Assembly (NCBI GenBank): GCA_002336105.1
Contig: DDEQ01000011.1
Location: 1-40,735 of the forward strand
Origin: Chthonomonas sp. UBA1950
GTDB taxonomy: Bacteria > Armatimonadota > Fimbriimonadia > Fimbriimonadales > Fimbriimonadaceae
Length of the DNA: 40,735 nt
Direction of reading: 5' to 3'
Shown in pieces: positions 1 to 7,445 of the stretch. The translations under genes and the position numbers were made by a program. A model generated the notes under the pieces. That model was not told the DNA's origin and made no database searches. It saw nothing but the letters and a program-made list of their open reading frames with translations. Position 1 is the stretch's first letter, and every line of letters starts with the position of its first letter.

Positions 1-836
1 AATGGCAAGGCGAGGAGCGATGCCAAAAGCCAAATAGGTGAAACGCTAGTGCCTGAGAGGCTCAGGACTCGCATGATCTGAACTCCGAGTAACAGGTATA
101 GATAAATATCCCCAATCACATCAACAACGAGATAGGCGATCATAGATGAGAAACTGGGGACGCCGGGACCGTCCTCGATTGGAGGCAACTGCCCGCTCAC
201 GTGCAGAAGGCGGTCTCGAATCAGAGTTATCAGCTCTGGTTTCACTATATTCCGGTTGGCCCGATAAAAAATCGGGGTTCTCGTTTCCCCAACTTCGTCA
301 AGGGAGAGATACATCAAACCGCCGCCGGGCTTTTTGATCGCAATCGTTGTCTTGTAGGATAATCCCCAGATCTCTGGAAAGTGATTGGGGAGGTAGTCGA
401 TGCATTCCCTTCCCATCGAGAACGACGTGTATGTCCCCGAAAAATGGAGTTTGCCAGACTCAATCCAAAGGTATCCGCGATCTGCACCGGTGATGGTCCC
501 ATCCTGGATGATGCGTATATTGACGACCCAATGGTCAGTTCCTTCTAGAGTTTGTAACTCCTGTTTTTCCTCGGTGGTCAACTGAAATCGTCTGGAAGAG
601 AATGCGAACCAACTTGCGATAAAGCTACAGATTGCTGCGAGGACAAAGACATCAGCAAACTTGATCTCGAACACACAAAGCATCAGCGTCAAGACGCCAA
701 GCCCGAGCAAGCGGCGACTCCATCCTAGTGATCGGTCTGAGGCGCGCCGCTTCATCTCCCGCGCTGAGATCGGTCCAGCAGGTTGAACCCAGTGACTGAA
801 GCTACTCACCTCAAGGTCTGGATCGACAGGGTCCAC
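1..836 (-). CDS. Hypothetical membrane protein, 3' end cut by window edge
   Basis: An uninterrupted minus-strand frame runs from a GTG at 836-834 to the left edge, giving about 278 residues without a stop. An in-frame TAA lies four codons upstream, so the GTG is the earliest plausible start; an in-frame ATG at 755 is the alternative, and neither has a well-spaced Shine-Dalgarno. Near residues 42-80 there is a hydrophobic stretch (LLGLGVLTLMLCVFE, then VFVLAAICSFIASWFAF) that probably forms a membrane hairpin, and a second one near residues 229-255 (IAYLVVDVIGDIYLYLLLGV). Between them lies a soluble, beta-rich-looking domain. I recognise no family. It is divergent from the AmpG-like gene at 945. 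The short frames seen on the plus strand here are shadows of this gene. Confidence 0.7.
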   Translation of the reverse strand, partial: MDPVDPDLEVSSFSHWVQPAGPISAREMKRRASDRSLGWSRRLLGLGVLTLMLCVFEIKFADVFVLAAICSFIASWFAFSSRRFQLTTEEKQELQTLEGTDHWVVNIRIIQDGTITGADRGYLWIESGKLHFSGTYTSFSMGRECIDYLPNHFPEIWGLSYKTTIAIKKPGGGLMYLSLDEVGETRTPIFYRANRNIVKPELITLIRDRLLHVSGQLPPIEDGPGVPSFSSMIAYLVVDVIGDIYLYLLLGVQIMRVLSLSGTSVSPIWLLASLLALP

Positions 837-944
837 AAATACAACTTACTTGATAATCACCCCCTTAGGTATTCATTAGTCGCCTGATTCGAGCGAATAC
901 TGCTTCTGATATCGCGAGGTTTTTGGCTAAACTGGCAGAGCGCG

Positions 945-2777
945 ATGTCCTCCACTACGCAACCACACTCACATTTCCTCAAGGGTCCATCAAAGAACCC
1001 CTGGTTATTTGTTCCTCTGCTCTATTTCTTGCAAGCGATTCCGGTTTCGTTGATTCAAGACGTTTCGACCATCGTTTACAAAGACTTGGGCATTGAAAAC
1101 GTTGCGATCACGCAGTGGACTTCTCTCATTGCCCTGCCTTGGACTCTTCAGTTGTTCATGGGACCATTGGTCGATCTTTCGGGCACCAGAAGAAGTTGGG
1201 TGATGCGATGTCAGGCGCTCATCACTTTGGGACTGATGCTCGCGCCGTTCGCAATGAAAACCCCGGCTGCGTTTGAGTTATCGCTCGGCGCATTCTTGGT
1301 TGCGGCTATATTCTCGGCTCTGTGCAATGCGGCGATGGACGGCTTTTATCTGCTCGCTATGCCAAAGGACTCTCAGGCTAAGTTTGCGGGCGTCCAAACC
1401 ACTTGCTATCGATTGGGAACGCTTTTTGCGAAAGGGCTTCTGGTTTTTCTTGCTGGAATGCTCATGGCGTTTCCATCGATGGAGGTCAGTAGTCCGCAGT
1501 CTCCGATTCAGTTCAAAAACGGCAACAAAATAATCTCGAAGACAACGACCGAATTGAAGATCACGGCAGGCAACATCACAAATGGGGATGGTCACGAACT
1601 GCTTTCTCCAATCAAAGTTCCTCCAACTGCAACCGCTCTAAAAATAGATGCGAACGGAACCGTTGAAGCAGATGGGAAGAAGATTGGCGATCTTGGTCTG
1701 ACGAACGGAGCGACCGTTGAGCCTGTCGAGTCAAAAGCCAAGTTTTCAAGGCAAGACGCCTGGGCGATCATCTTGTTTGCAGGCGCGGTGCTCTACGGGC
1801 TGTTGTACTGCGTGGAAAGAGTCACAACGCCAAGACCTGTCGAAGACGTAGAAGCACCGAATGACAAGGCGGAACTCCATCGCAACATCACTCGAACGCT
1901 TAACGTGGTTGGATTGGGTTTGGCTGGCTATTTCCTTCTCAACTCAGTTGTTCGCATGGGGGCTTACGGACTTTGGAAGGTGTTGGATGGCAATCCAAAA
2001 GGGCCTTTGAAGGGTTGGTACCTAAATGAAAATCAGACACTTTTTGTTTTGACGATTCCAGGTTCGGGAGTCATTGCTGAACTTATTCAATTCGCGATTA
2101 CAGCCGTTGCTGTGATCGTGTTGGCAAAAACTGCAAAGAGGTCAATTGTAGGCACTCCGATGGGAGATGCTTTCACAAGCTATTTCAAACAGTCGGGCAT
2201 CGTCGCGATTCTTTGCTTCCTGATGTTCTATCGATTTGGCGAGGCAATGGTCGCCAAGATCACGCCGCTGTTTCTCAAAGACAGCTTCGAAAAAGGTGGA
2301 TTGGCTTTGTCAACCGAGCAGGTTGGAACCGTCAAAGGCGTGGTCGGAGTGTTTGGAATTGTTCTCGGCGGATTGGCCGGGGGTTGGATTGTTGGCAAGC
2401 TTGGCTTGCGCAAAAGCTTCTGGTTTATCGCCGTCTGTATGCACCTTCCCAATCTGCTGTATCTATGGGCATCCATCGTGCGACCAGGTCTTGCTTCGAT
2501 CTACCCAATCGACTTTGTCGAGCAGTTCGGATATGGGTTCGGGTTCGCTGGCTACATCATTTACCAAATGCGCGTTGCGCAAAGAGGCAACTACCGAACC
2601 GCGCATTATGCGCTGGGAGTTGGCATCGGAGCGGCGTTTATTCAGGTTGCGGGAGTCCTTAGCGGAACCATTCAATCGAATTTTGGCTATACATGGTTGT
2701 TTGCCGCCGCGATTCTTTGTGCGGTTCCAGGGTTGTTGACGCTTCTGTTTATTCCGCTGGATGAACCGGCACAGTAG
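945..2777 (+). CDS. AmpG-like MFS permease with large extramembrane insert
   Basis: A 610-residue polytopic membrane protein of the major facilitator superfamily. The N-terminal part (PLLYFLQAIPVSLIQDVSTIVYK, then QWTSLIALPWTLQLFMGPLVD) resembles the PAT/AmpG group, which imports muropeptides or acyl-CoA-type solutes across the inner membrane. About twelve hydrophobic segments can be seen. Between the first and second halves, near residues 180-265, a hydrophilic stretch rich in Thr, Lys and Asn replaces the short loop normal for AmpG. The ATG at 945 gives the expected N-terminus. The gene stands alone on the plus strand; the M48 peptidase begins 58 nt after its stop. The superfamily is firm. 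The substrate is inference, and a sugar or other peptide substrate is possible. Confidence 0.8.
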   Translation: MSSTTQPHSHFLKGPSKNPWLFVPLLYFLQAIPVSLIQDVSTIVYKDLGIENVAITQWTSLIALPWTLQLFMGPLVDLSGTRRSWVMRCQALITLGLMLAPFAMKTPAAFELSLGAFLVAAIFSALCNAAMDGFYLLAMPKDSQAKFAGVQTTCYRLGTLFAKGLLVFLAGMLMAFPSMEVSSPQSPIQFKNGNKIISKTTTELKITAGNITNGDGHELLSPIKVPPTATALKIDANGTVEADGKKIGDLGLTNGATVEPVESKAKFSRQDAWAIILFAGAVLYGLLYCVERVTTPRPVEDVEAPNDKAELHRNITRTLNVVGLGLAGYFLLNSVVRMGAYGLWKVLDGNPKGPLKGWYLNENQTLFVLTIPGSGVIAELIQFAITAVAVIVLAKTAKRSIVGTPMGDAFTSYFKQSGIVAILCFLMFYRFGEAMVAKITPLFLKDSFEKGGLALSTEQVGTVKGVVGVFGIVLGGLAGGWIVGKLGLRKSFWFIAVCMHLPNLLYLWASIVRPGLASIYPIDFVEQFGYGFGFAGYIIYQMRVAQRGNYRTAHYALGVGIGAAFIQVAGVLSGTIQSNFGYTWLFAAAILCAVPGLLTLLFIPLDEPAQ

Positions 2778-2787
2778 GTCAAATAGC

Positions 2788-2793
2788 TATAAT
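2788..2793 (+). promoter_or_regulatory. Possible -10 element of the M48 peptidase gene
   Basis: A perfect TATAAT lies 42 nt upstream of the ATG at 2836, just after the stop codon of the AmpG-like gene. No convincing -35 hexamer sits 16-18 nt upstream, so this is a weak call. It does favour the ATG at 2836 over the longer frame that opens at 2761 inside the preceding gene. Confidence 0.3.
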
Positions 2794-2835
2794 ACTGAAC
2801 CTCCTCTTCTGGTCAGACGTCGGATAAAAGAGCCT

Positions 2836-4029
2836 ATGATCGTATCGTTTCTAGCCGCCTCCGTTTTGCTCGGGCAAGGTGCACCGCAAACACCTCCCGC
2901 AACTACGACTGCGCCTGCTCAATCTGTCAAGGCTGCGCAAGATGAGGCTCGGCACCAAGAAGACCTAAAAAACGATCGGGAATCGGGCAAAAAGTACGCC
3001 GAAGAAGTTGAGAAGGAGATGAAGCTTAGCAAGAACACTGAGTACATCGAAAGAATTCAGCGGATCGGCTCTGAGATAGCAAAAATCGCGAATAACACCC
3101 ACGCTAAAGCGACCTGGGGCGATAAGAGAATGAACACCTTTGACTACACCTATAAGGTGATCGAAGGAAAAGATATCAACGCGTTCTCGCTTCCCGGCGG
3201 ATACATTTACGTTTACGAAGGTCTGATCAAGTTCGCCGAAAGCGATGATGAATTGGCAGGCGTCCTTGCCCATGAGACCGCCCATGCTGCTTTTCGCCAC
3301 GTCGCTACTCTCGTCTCTCAACAGAGCAAGATATCAACATTACAACTTCCCATTATCTTGGCGGCCATTTTTACCGGAGGCAAGAGTGGAACCGGTGATG
3401 CGCTACTTATCTCTCAATTACTGAGTCAAGCCAAAATGAGCGGGTGGAGCGTGGAAGCAGAGGAAGCGGCTGATTTCGGCGGATTTCAGTATATGCTGCG
3501 AAGCAAATACAATCCCACGGGCATGCTTACCTTCATGGAGAGGCTTGCCTTGGCCGATCGGGGAAGTGCCTATGGCACGTTAAGTTTGGGGATTTACCAA
3601 ACGCACCCGCCGAGCCGAGAGCGTGCCGAAACCTTAACGAAGGACATGCAGATTGCGGGAGTGCCTATTCGTCGAAGTCTGGTGACAACGACCTTCCGAA
3701 CGATAACGAAGCCAGGAGACAACGGCGCCATCGACGTCTTCTTTGGAAAGAAAAAGATCGCTTCATTCGCTGGCGCAGATGCCGTCACTCGGGCAGAAGG
3801 CGCAGCAACTCAACTCAACGATTTCTTTGATTCCACACCTGAAGTGTTTCAGCTGAGTTGGAACCCGAATGGAACAATCAGCGGCTCAGGCAAGACTTTG
3901 TTCCAGTTTGCCGAAGAAGACGCTAAAGAGGAAGGCTCACCGGTTGAGAAGCTGACGAGCGATGCAGTTAGCGCGATTCGAGTTTGCCTCTTCTCATTAG
4001 GTAACCGAGTTTGGGCGTTTCGAACCTGA
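2836..4029 (+). CDS. Secreted M48-family zinc metalloprotease
   Basis: A 397-residue periplasmic or outer-membrane-associated peptidase of family M48 (BepA/LoiP type), a group that clears misfolded envelope proteins. The zinc site is clear: HETAH at residues 146-150, with the third ligand expected in the EAEEAAD segment near residues 207-213. The NAFSLPGGYIYVYEGL segment preceding it is also typical of the family. The N-terminus MIVSFLAASVLLGQG is a short signal peptide, followed by a Pro/Thr/Ala-rich linker and a charged, probably helical stretch. The start at 2836 gives a proper signal peptide; the frame opens 25 codons earlier, inside the AmpG-like gene, which is less likely. The C-terminal 150 residues are a less conserved domain. 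No TPR repeats are evident, unlike full-length BepA. Confidence 0.88.
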   Translation: MIVSFLAASVLLGQGAPQTPPATTTAPAQSVKAAQDEARHQEDLKNDRESGKKYAEEVEKEMKLSKNTEYIERIQRIGSEIAKIANNTHAKATWGDKRMNTFDYTYKVIEGKDINAFSLPGGYIYVYEGLIKFAESDDELAGVLAHETAHAAFRHVATLVSQQSKISTLQLPIILAAIFTGGKSGTGDALLISQLLSQAKMSGWSVEAEEAADFGGFQYMLRSKYNPTGMLTFMERLALADRGSAYGTLSLGIYQTHPPSRERAETLTKDMQIAGVPIRRSLVTTTFRTITKPGDNGAIDVFFGKKKIASFAGADAVTRAEGAATQLNDFFDSTPEVFQLSWNPNGTISGSGKTLFQFAEEDAKEEGSPVEKLTSDAVSAIRVCLFSLGNRVWAFRT

Positions 4030-4101
4030 CGACTGCGCGGTTTAAGTCAACTTTCTGGTCTTGAAGTCTATCGTTCTCCAGCTTTGGATAGACTCTAGGT
4101 T

Positions 4102-5721
4102 ATGAGTAAGCCCACACTCGACAAGCTTCCTGTTTGGCAGAACCTGGTGGCGAAAGCCGATTCTCTTAAGGCAAGCCATCTTCGAGACCTCTTTGCCGCC
4201 GATGAAAATCGGGCATCCAAGTTCACTGTCGAGTTTGGACCGCTCTATCTGGACTATTCCAAGAACCGCATTGACTCCGAAGCATTCGGTCTGCTTTTGG
4301 ACCTGGCTAAGCAAGTCGACCTCAAGGGGCGGATTGACGCCATGTTCCGAGGGGATAAAATCAATATCACCGAAGGACGCTCGGTCCTGCACACCGCCCT
4401 TAGAAGGCCGAAAGGTTCGACGTTAGTCGTAGACGGCGTCGATGTGATGGTGGATGTCCATGCAGTTTTGGACAAAATGGCCGACTTTAGTGAGAAAGTC
4501 CGAAGTGGTGCTTGGAAGGGCTTCACTGGCAAGTCAATCAAGAACATTGTCAACATCGGCATTGGCGGATCTGACCTCGGCCCGGTCATGGCTTACGAGG
4601 CGCTTAAGTACTACACCAAGCGAGACATGGTGTTCCGATTTGTATCGAACATCGACGGCACCGACTTTGCCGAAGCTGTTATTGACCTCGATCCGGCTGA
4701 GACTCTCTTCCTAGTCGCTTCGAAGACCTTCACGACTTTGGAGACGATGACCAATGCGACCACGGCTCGTGATTGGCTCTTGGCGACTCTCAAAGACGAC
4801 AAAGCGGTGGCGAAGCACTTCGTAGCGATCTCAACCAATGCCGAAGAGGTTTCCAAGTTCGGAATCGACACCGCGAATATGTTCGGCTTCTGGGATTGGG
4901 TTGGTGGACGATACTCGATGGATTCGGCGATCGGCCTTTCAACCATGATCGCAATCGGTGCAGACGGGTTTGCCGAGTTGCTCGCAGGGTTCCATGAGAT
5001 CGATGAGCATTTCCGAACCGCCGACCTGGATAAGAACCTGCCCGTCATCTTGGGACTGCTCACCTTCTGGTATTCCACACTCTTTGGTGCTCCTTCTCAG
5101 GCCGTTCTGCCTTACGATCAATATCTGAAGCGATTCCCCGCGTATCTGCAGCAGCTGACAATGGAGAGTAACGGAAAGAGCGTCACCCTTGACGGAACTC
5201 GTGTGAACTATGCAACCGGGCCGATTTATTGGGGCGAACCAGGCACCAATGGTCAGCACTCGTTCTATCAGTTGATTCACCAAGGAACCCATTTGATTCC
5301 GTGTGACTTCATCGGATTTATGGAATCACTCAATCCGAATGGTAAGCATCACGAGTATCTCATGGCGAATGTTTTCGCTCAGTCCGAAGCGCTTGCCTTT
5401 GGCAAGACCGCCGACCAACTGAAGGCGGAAAACTGCCCCGAGGATCTGATTCCGCACCGAACTTTTGAAGGGAACCGGCCCTCCAACACGCTCCTCGTCG
5501 ACAAACTTACGCCGAAAACTTTGGGCATGCTGGTCGCTCTATACGAGCACAGCGTTTATGTACAAGGCGTTATCTGGGATGTTGATTCGTTCGACCAATG
5601 GGGCGTCGAGTTGGGTAAAAAGTTGGCTACTGCGATCTCCTCAGAGTTTTCTGATAATAGTAAGCCATTAGCTCACGACAGCTCGACAAATGCGTTAATA
5701 GGCCGATTCCGTAAGGGATAA
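4102..5721 (+). CDS. pgi: Glucose-6-phosphate isomerase
   Basis: A 539-residue cytosolic enzyme that interconverts glucose 6-phosphate and fructose 6-phosphate in glycolysis and gluconeogenesis. The length matches the long proteobacterial/eukaryotic type. Family signatures include IGIGGSDLGP (sugar-phosphate loop of the first SIS domain), WVGGRYSMDSAIGL, QLTMESNGKSV, GEPGTNGQHSFYQLIHQG (the catalytic Glu and His segment) and the C-terminal DQWGVELGKKLA, which supplies the catalytic Lys. The ATG at 4102 gives an N-terminus that aligns with known Pgi proteins. The small membrane protein gene starts 8 nt after the stop and is probably co-transcribed. Confidence 0.97.
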   Translation: MSKPTLDKLPVWQNLVAKADSLKASHLRDLFAADENRASKFTVEFGPLYLDYSKNRIDSEAFGLLLDLAKQVDLKGRIDAMFRGDKINITEGRSVLHTALRRPKGSTLVVDGVDVMVDVHAVLDKMADFSEKVRSGAWKGFTGKSIKNIVNIGIGGSDLGPVMAYEALKYYTKRDMVFRFVSNIDGTDFAEAVIDLDPAETLFLVASKTFTTLETMTNATTARDWLLATLKDDKAVAKHFVAISTNAEEVSKFGIDTANMFGFWDWVGGRYSMDSAIGLSTMIAIGADGFAELLAGFHEIDEHFRTADLDKNLPVILGLLTFWYSTLFGAPSQAVLPYDQYLKRFPAYLQQLTMESNGKSVTLDGTRVNYATGPIYWGEPGTNGQHSFYQLIHQGTHLIPCDFIGFMESLNPNGKHHEYLMANVFAQSEALAFGKTADQLKAENCPEDLIPHRTFEGNRPSNTLLVDKLTPKTLGMLVALYEHSVYVQGVIWDVDSFDQWGVELGKKLATAISSEFSDNSKPLAHDSSTNALIGRFRKG

Positions 5722-5729
5722 TTAGTCCT

Positions 5730-6167
5730 ATGGACATGCCTCCTCCAGTGTCGCCTCCGCCTCAATACGGTTATCCAGATCAGGAAGCCGAGTATTTGAG
5801 GTGGTTGGCAATCGCTTATCGGGTTGTTGGAGGCATTGCTGGCTGTTGTGTCAACATTTTTTGGTTTCACGTCTTGTTTGGAACTGGGTTCATGTTTGCA
5901 CCTGATTCACCAAGAGGCGGGCCTCCTCCAGCAGTTATCGGAATGCTGTTTTCTTCAATGGGGCTCCTATTTATCGCGGTTGGTTACGCCTTTGCGATCT
6001 GCTCTTGGATAGTTGCCAGGCGGCTTGAGGAAAGAAAGCAGTGGACGTTTTGTTTTGTAATGTCCATCGTTTCCATCGTCGTTGGAAATCTGCCTGGTAT
6101 TGCTTTAGGCATTCTGGGCTTGATAGTTCTGCTTCGGCCCACGGTGCGCTCAAGGTTCACCGCCTAA
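5730..6167 (+). CDS. Small four-helix membrane protein, unknown function
   Basis: A 145-residue protein. It begins with a Pro-rich cytosolic head (MDMPPPVSPPPQYGYPDQE) and then has about four transmembrane segments: near residues 28-52, 68-90 (PAVIGMLFSSMGLLFIAVGYAF) and two in 105-140, the last ending in LGILGLIVLLRPTVRSRF. Proline/tyrosine-rich heads followed by short helices are common in DUF4870-like and similar small membrane proteins, but I cannot assign a family. It lies 8 nt downstream of pgi on the same strand, so it is probably in the pgi transcript, with no evident functional link. The MerC gene converges from the other side. Confidence 0.7.
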   Translation: MDMPPPVSPPPQYGYPDQEAEYLRWLAIAYRVVGGIAGCCVNIFWFHVLFGTGFMFAPDSPRGGPPPAVIGMLFSSMGLLFIAVGYAFAICSWIVARRLEERKQWTFCFVMSIVSIVVGNLPGIALGILGLIVLLRPTVRSRFTA

Positions 6168-6179
6168 TTGAGGTGAAGG

Positions 6180-6599
6180 TTAGTGCCCTGTCGTGCAGTG
6201 GCTGCACCCGCACTTGTGCTGCATCCGCTGATTAAGAATGTGGAATGTCACGATGCCAACACCACCCAAAACGGACAGAAAAGATCCAAACGGCGTGTGT
6301 GCCGGACCGGCGGCGTTTTGGTGGTTGTGACCGAAAACGAAATGAGCCAACAGCCAACAAGTCAAACCACCCACGAAAAAGATCGAAGGGAGATAGGAAT
6401 GGTGCTTGCGAATGCCGTGAACAACGGCTACGACGCCAATTCCGATAGCGGTAAATAGAAACGCGAGCTCCGCTGCTGGTGTGCCAAAGAAACCAAGGCC
6501 CATCACGGAGAGTAATCCCAGCGCCAAGCCCGTGATCACGCAATGCACCGCGCAGATCGCGCTTGCGACCGCTCCGACTTTATCGAGGTTGATGGACAT
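6180..6599 (-). CDS. MerC-domain metal transport protein
   Basis: A 139-residue inner-membrane protein of the MerC family, known in mercury resistance for moving Hg(II) into the cytosol; many chromosomal members have no proven metal. Four hydrophobic segments are visible. The first holds the metal-binding signature AICAVHC (Cys16, His19, Cys20), and the C-terminal tail KCGCSHCTTGH adds three Cys (130, 132, 135) and two His. I chose the ATG at 6599, preceded by AAAGAG; a GTG four codons upstream at 6611 is also possible. A CsoR-like operator (6622-6636) sits just upstream, which points to metal-dependent repression. No mer regulator or merA reductase is in the window. Confidence 0.85.
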   Translation of the reverse strand: MSINLDKVGAVASAICAVHCVITGLALGLLSVMGLGFFGTPAAELAFLFTAIGIGVVAVVHGIRKHHSYLPSIFFVGGLTCWLLAHFVFGHNHQNAAGPAHTPFGSFLSVLGGVGIVTFHILNQRMQHKCGCSHCTTGH

Positions 6600-6621
6600 T
6601 GCTCTTTTCACAGTGTTAATA

Positions 6622-6636
6622 TACCCTAGGGGGGTA
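6622..6636. promoter_or_regulatory. CsoR/RcnR-type operator candidate
   Basis: The sequence TACCCTAGGGGGGTA is a G-tract pseudo-palindrome very close to the known Bacillus subtilis copper operator for CsoR (TACCCTACGGGGGTA). It starts 23 nt upstream of the merC-like ATG on the minus strand and lies in the 154-bp region between this gene and the divergent NfeD gene. By analogy a CsoR/FrmR/RcnR-family repressor would bind here and release on metal binding. No such repressor is encoded in the window. Confidence 0.6.
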
Positions 6637-6653
6637 GGTTATGCAAGTGGTGT

Positions 6654-6668
6654 TTACCAAAATGGTAA
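6654..6668. promoter_or_regulatory. Palindrome in the merC-nfeD divergent promoter region
   Basis: TTACCA-AAA-TGGTAA is a perfect 6-bp inverted repeat with a 3-nt spacer. It lies 17 nt beyond the CsoR-like site and 85 nt upstream of the NfeD start. It could be an operator for a dimeric regulator of either divergent gene. No factor is assigned. Confidence 0.3.
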
Positions 6669-6753
6669 CAAATGATACGAGATGATGTTTTCTTGAATCC
6701 CAAGAAAATTGCAACCAACACGTAGCGTAGCAAGTATGCAATTCTGAAAGCGC

Positions 6754-7401
6754 ATGTATTGGTTGCTCTTTTGGGTCGGAATGGCTGGATTTACTGCGAT
6801 GGTGGCACTCGGAGCCGCTCACTCCGGTACATCCCATCAAGCTCATACAGGACATCATGACGGTGGAATCGGCGAAGCAATCCATTTTGGAAATAGCGTC
6901 AAGCTGAACCATCCAGGCGCACACCACGCTGGGAATCATTCGGTGAAGATGCATCAGTCACAAGGGCGCACGCTTCGACCATGGTTTATGTTGAGCCCGA
7001 TCGATGTTTTTAGCATGTGCCTTGGAGCGGGCGCAGTAGGTGTCCTGGCACAGAATATTGCTTCTGGGTATCTACTTGCCGCCATGGCGATTTGTGGCGC
7101 TTTGCTCTTCAATCTTGGCGTGGTAAAGCCCCTGATCGGGTTTCTTCTTCGCTTCGCTTCTAAGCCTGCGGAAAACCTTGAAGGTCAGATCGCGAAGGAA
7201 GCAGAAGCGATTACTGGATTTGACGCAAACGGGCAAGGGCTGATACGACTCACGCTTGATGGCGAGTACGTCCAGCTTCTTGCCACCCTCGACTCACTAG
7301 AACTCGAACGCGGCGCGAAGGTACGGCGTGGCGACAAGTTGATTGTCGTTGATGTCGATACCCGGAAAAACAGTTGCCGAGTCATTCGGGAGATGGAGTG
7401 A
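6754..7401 (+). CDS. NfeD-family membrane protein with His-rich loop
   Basis: A 215-residue NfeD-like protein, the usual partner of bacterial flotillins in membrane microdomains. It has an N-terminal membrane segment (residues 3-22), a hydrophilic loop, further hydrophobic segments near 84-135, and a C-terminal OB-fold NfeD domain from about 143 to 215 (GQIAKEAEAITGFDANGQG, then GAKVRRGDKLIVVDVD). The loop between residues 23 and 67 carries eleven histidines, which is unusual for the family and suggests metal binding. The gene lies 44 nt upstream of the flotillin gene, the standard NfeD-flotillin pairing, and is divergent from the MerC gene. The ATG at 6754 is the first possible start, although its Shine-Dalgarno is poor. 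Confidence 0.82.
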   Translation: MYWLLFWVGMAGFTAMVALGAAHSGTSHQAHTGHHDGGIGEAIHFGNSVKLNHPGAHHAGNHSVKMHQSQGRTLRPWFMLSPIDVFSMCLGAGAVGVLAQNIASGYLLAAMAICGALLFNLGVVKPLIGFLLRFASKPAENLEGQIAKEAEAITGFDANGQGLIRLTLDGEYVQLLATLDSLELERGAKVRRGDKLIVVDVDTRKNSCRVIREME

Positions 7402-7445
7402 TGCTCGCACACTCATCTAACTCGTCGCGAGCAAGGTTCTCATAA

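Noticed and set aside
146..585. Plus-strand frames at the left edge (61-63 residues)
   Set aside because: They are shadows of the long open minus-strand frame at 1-836.
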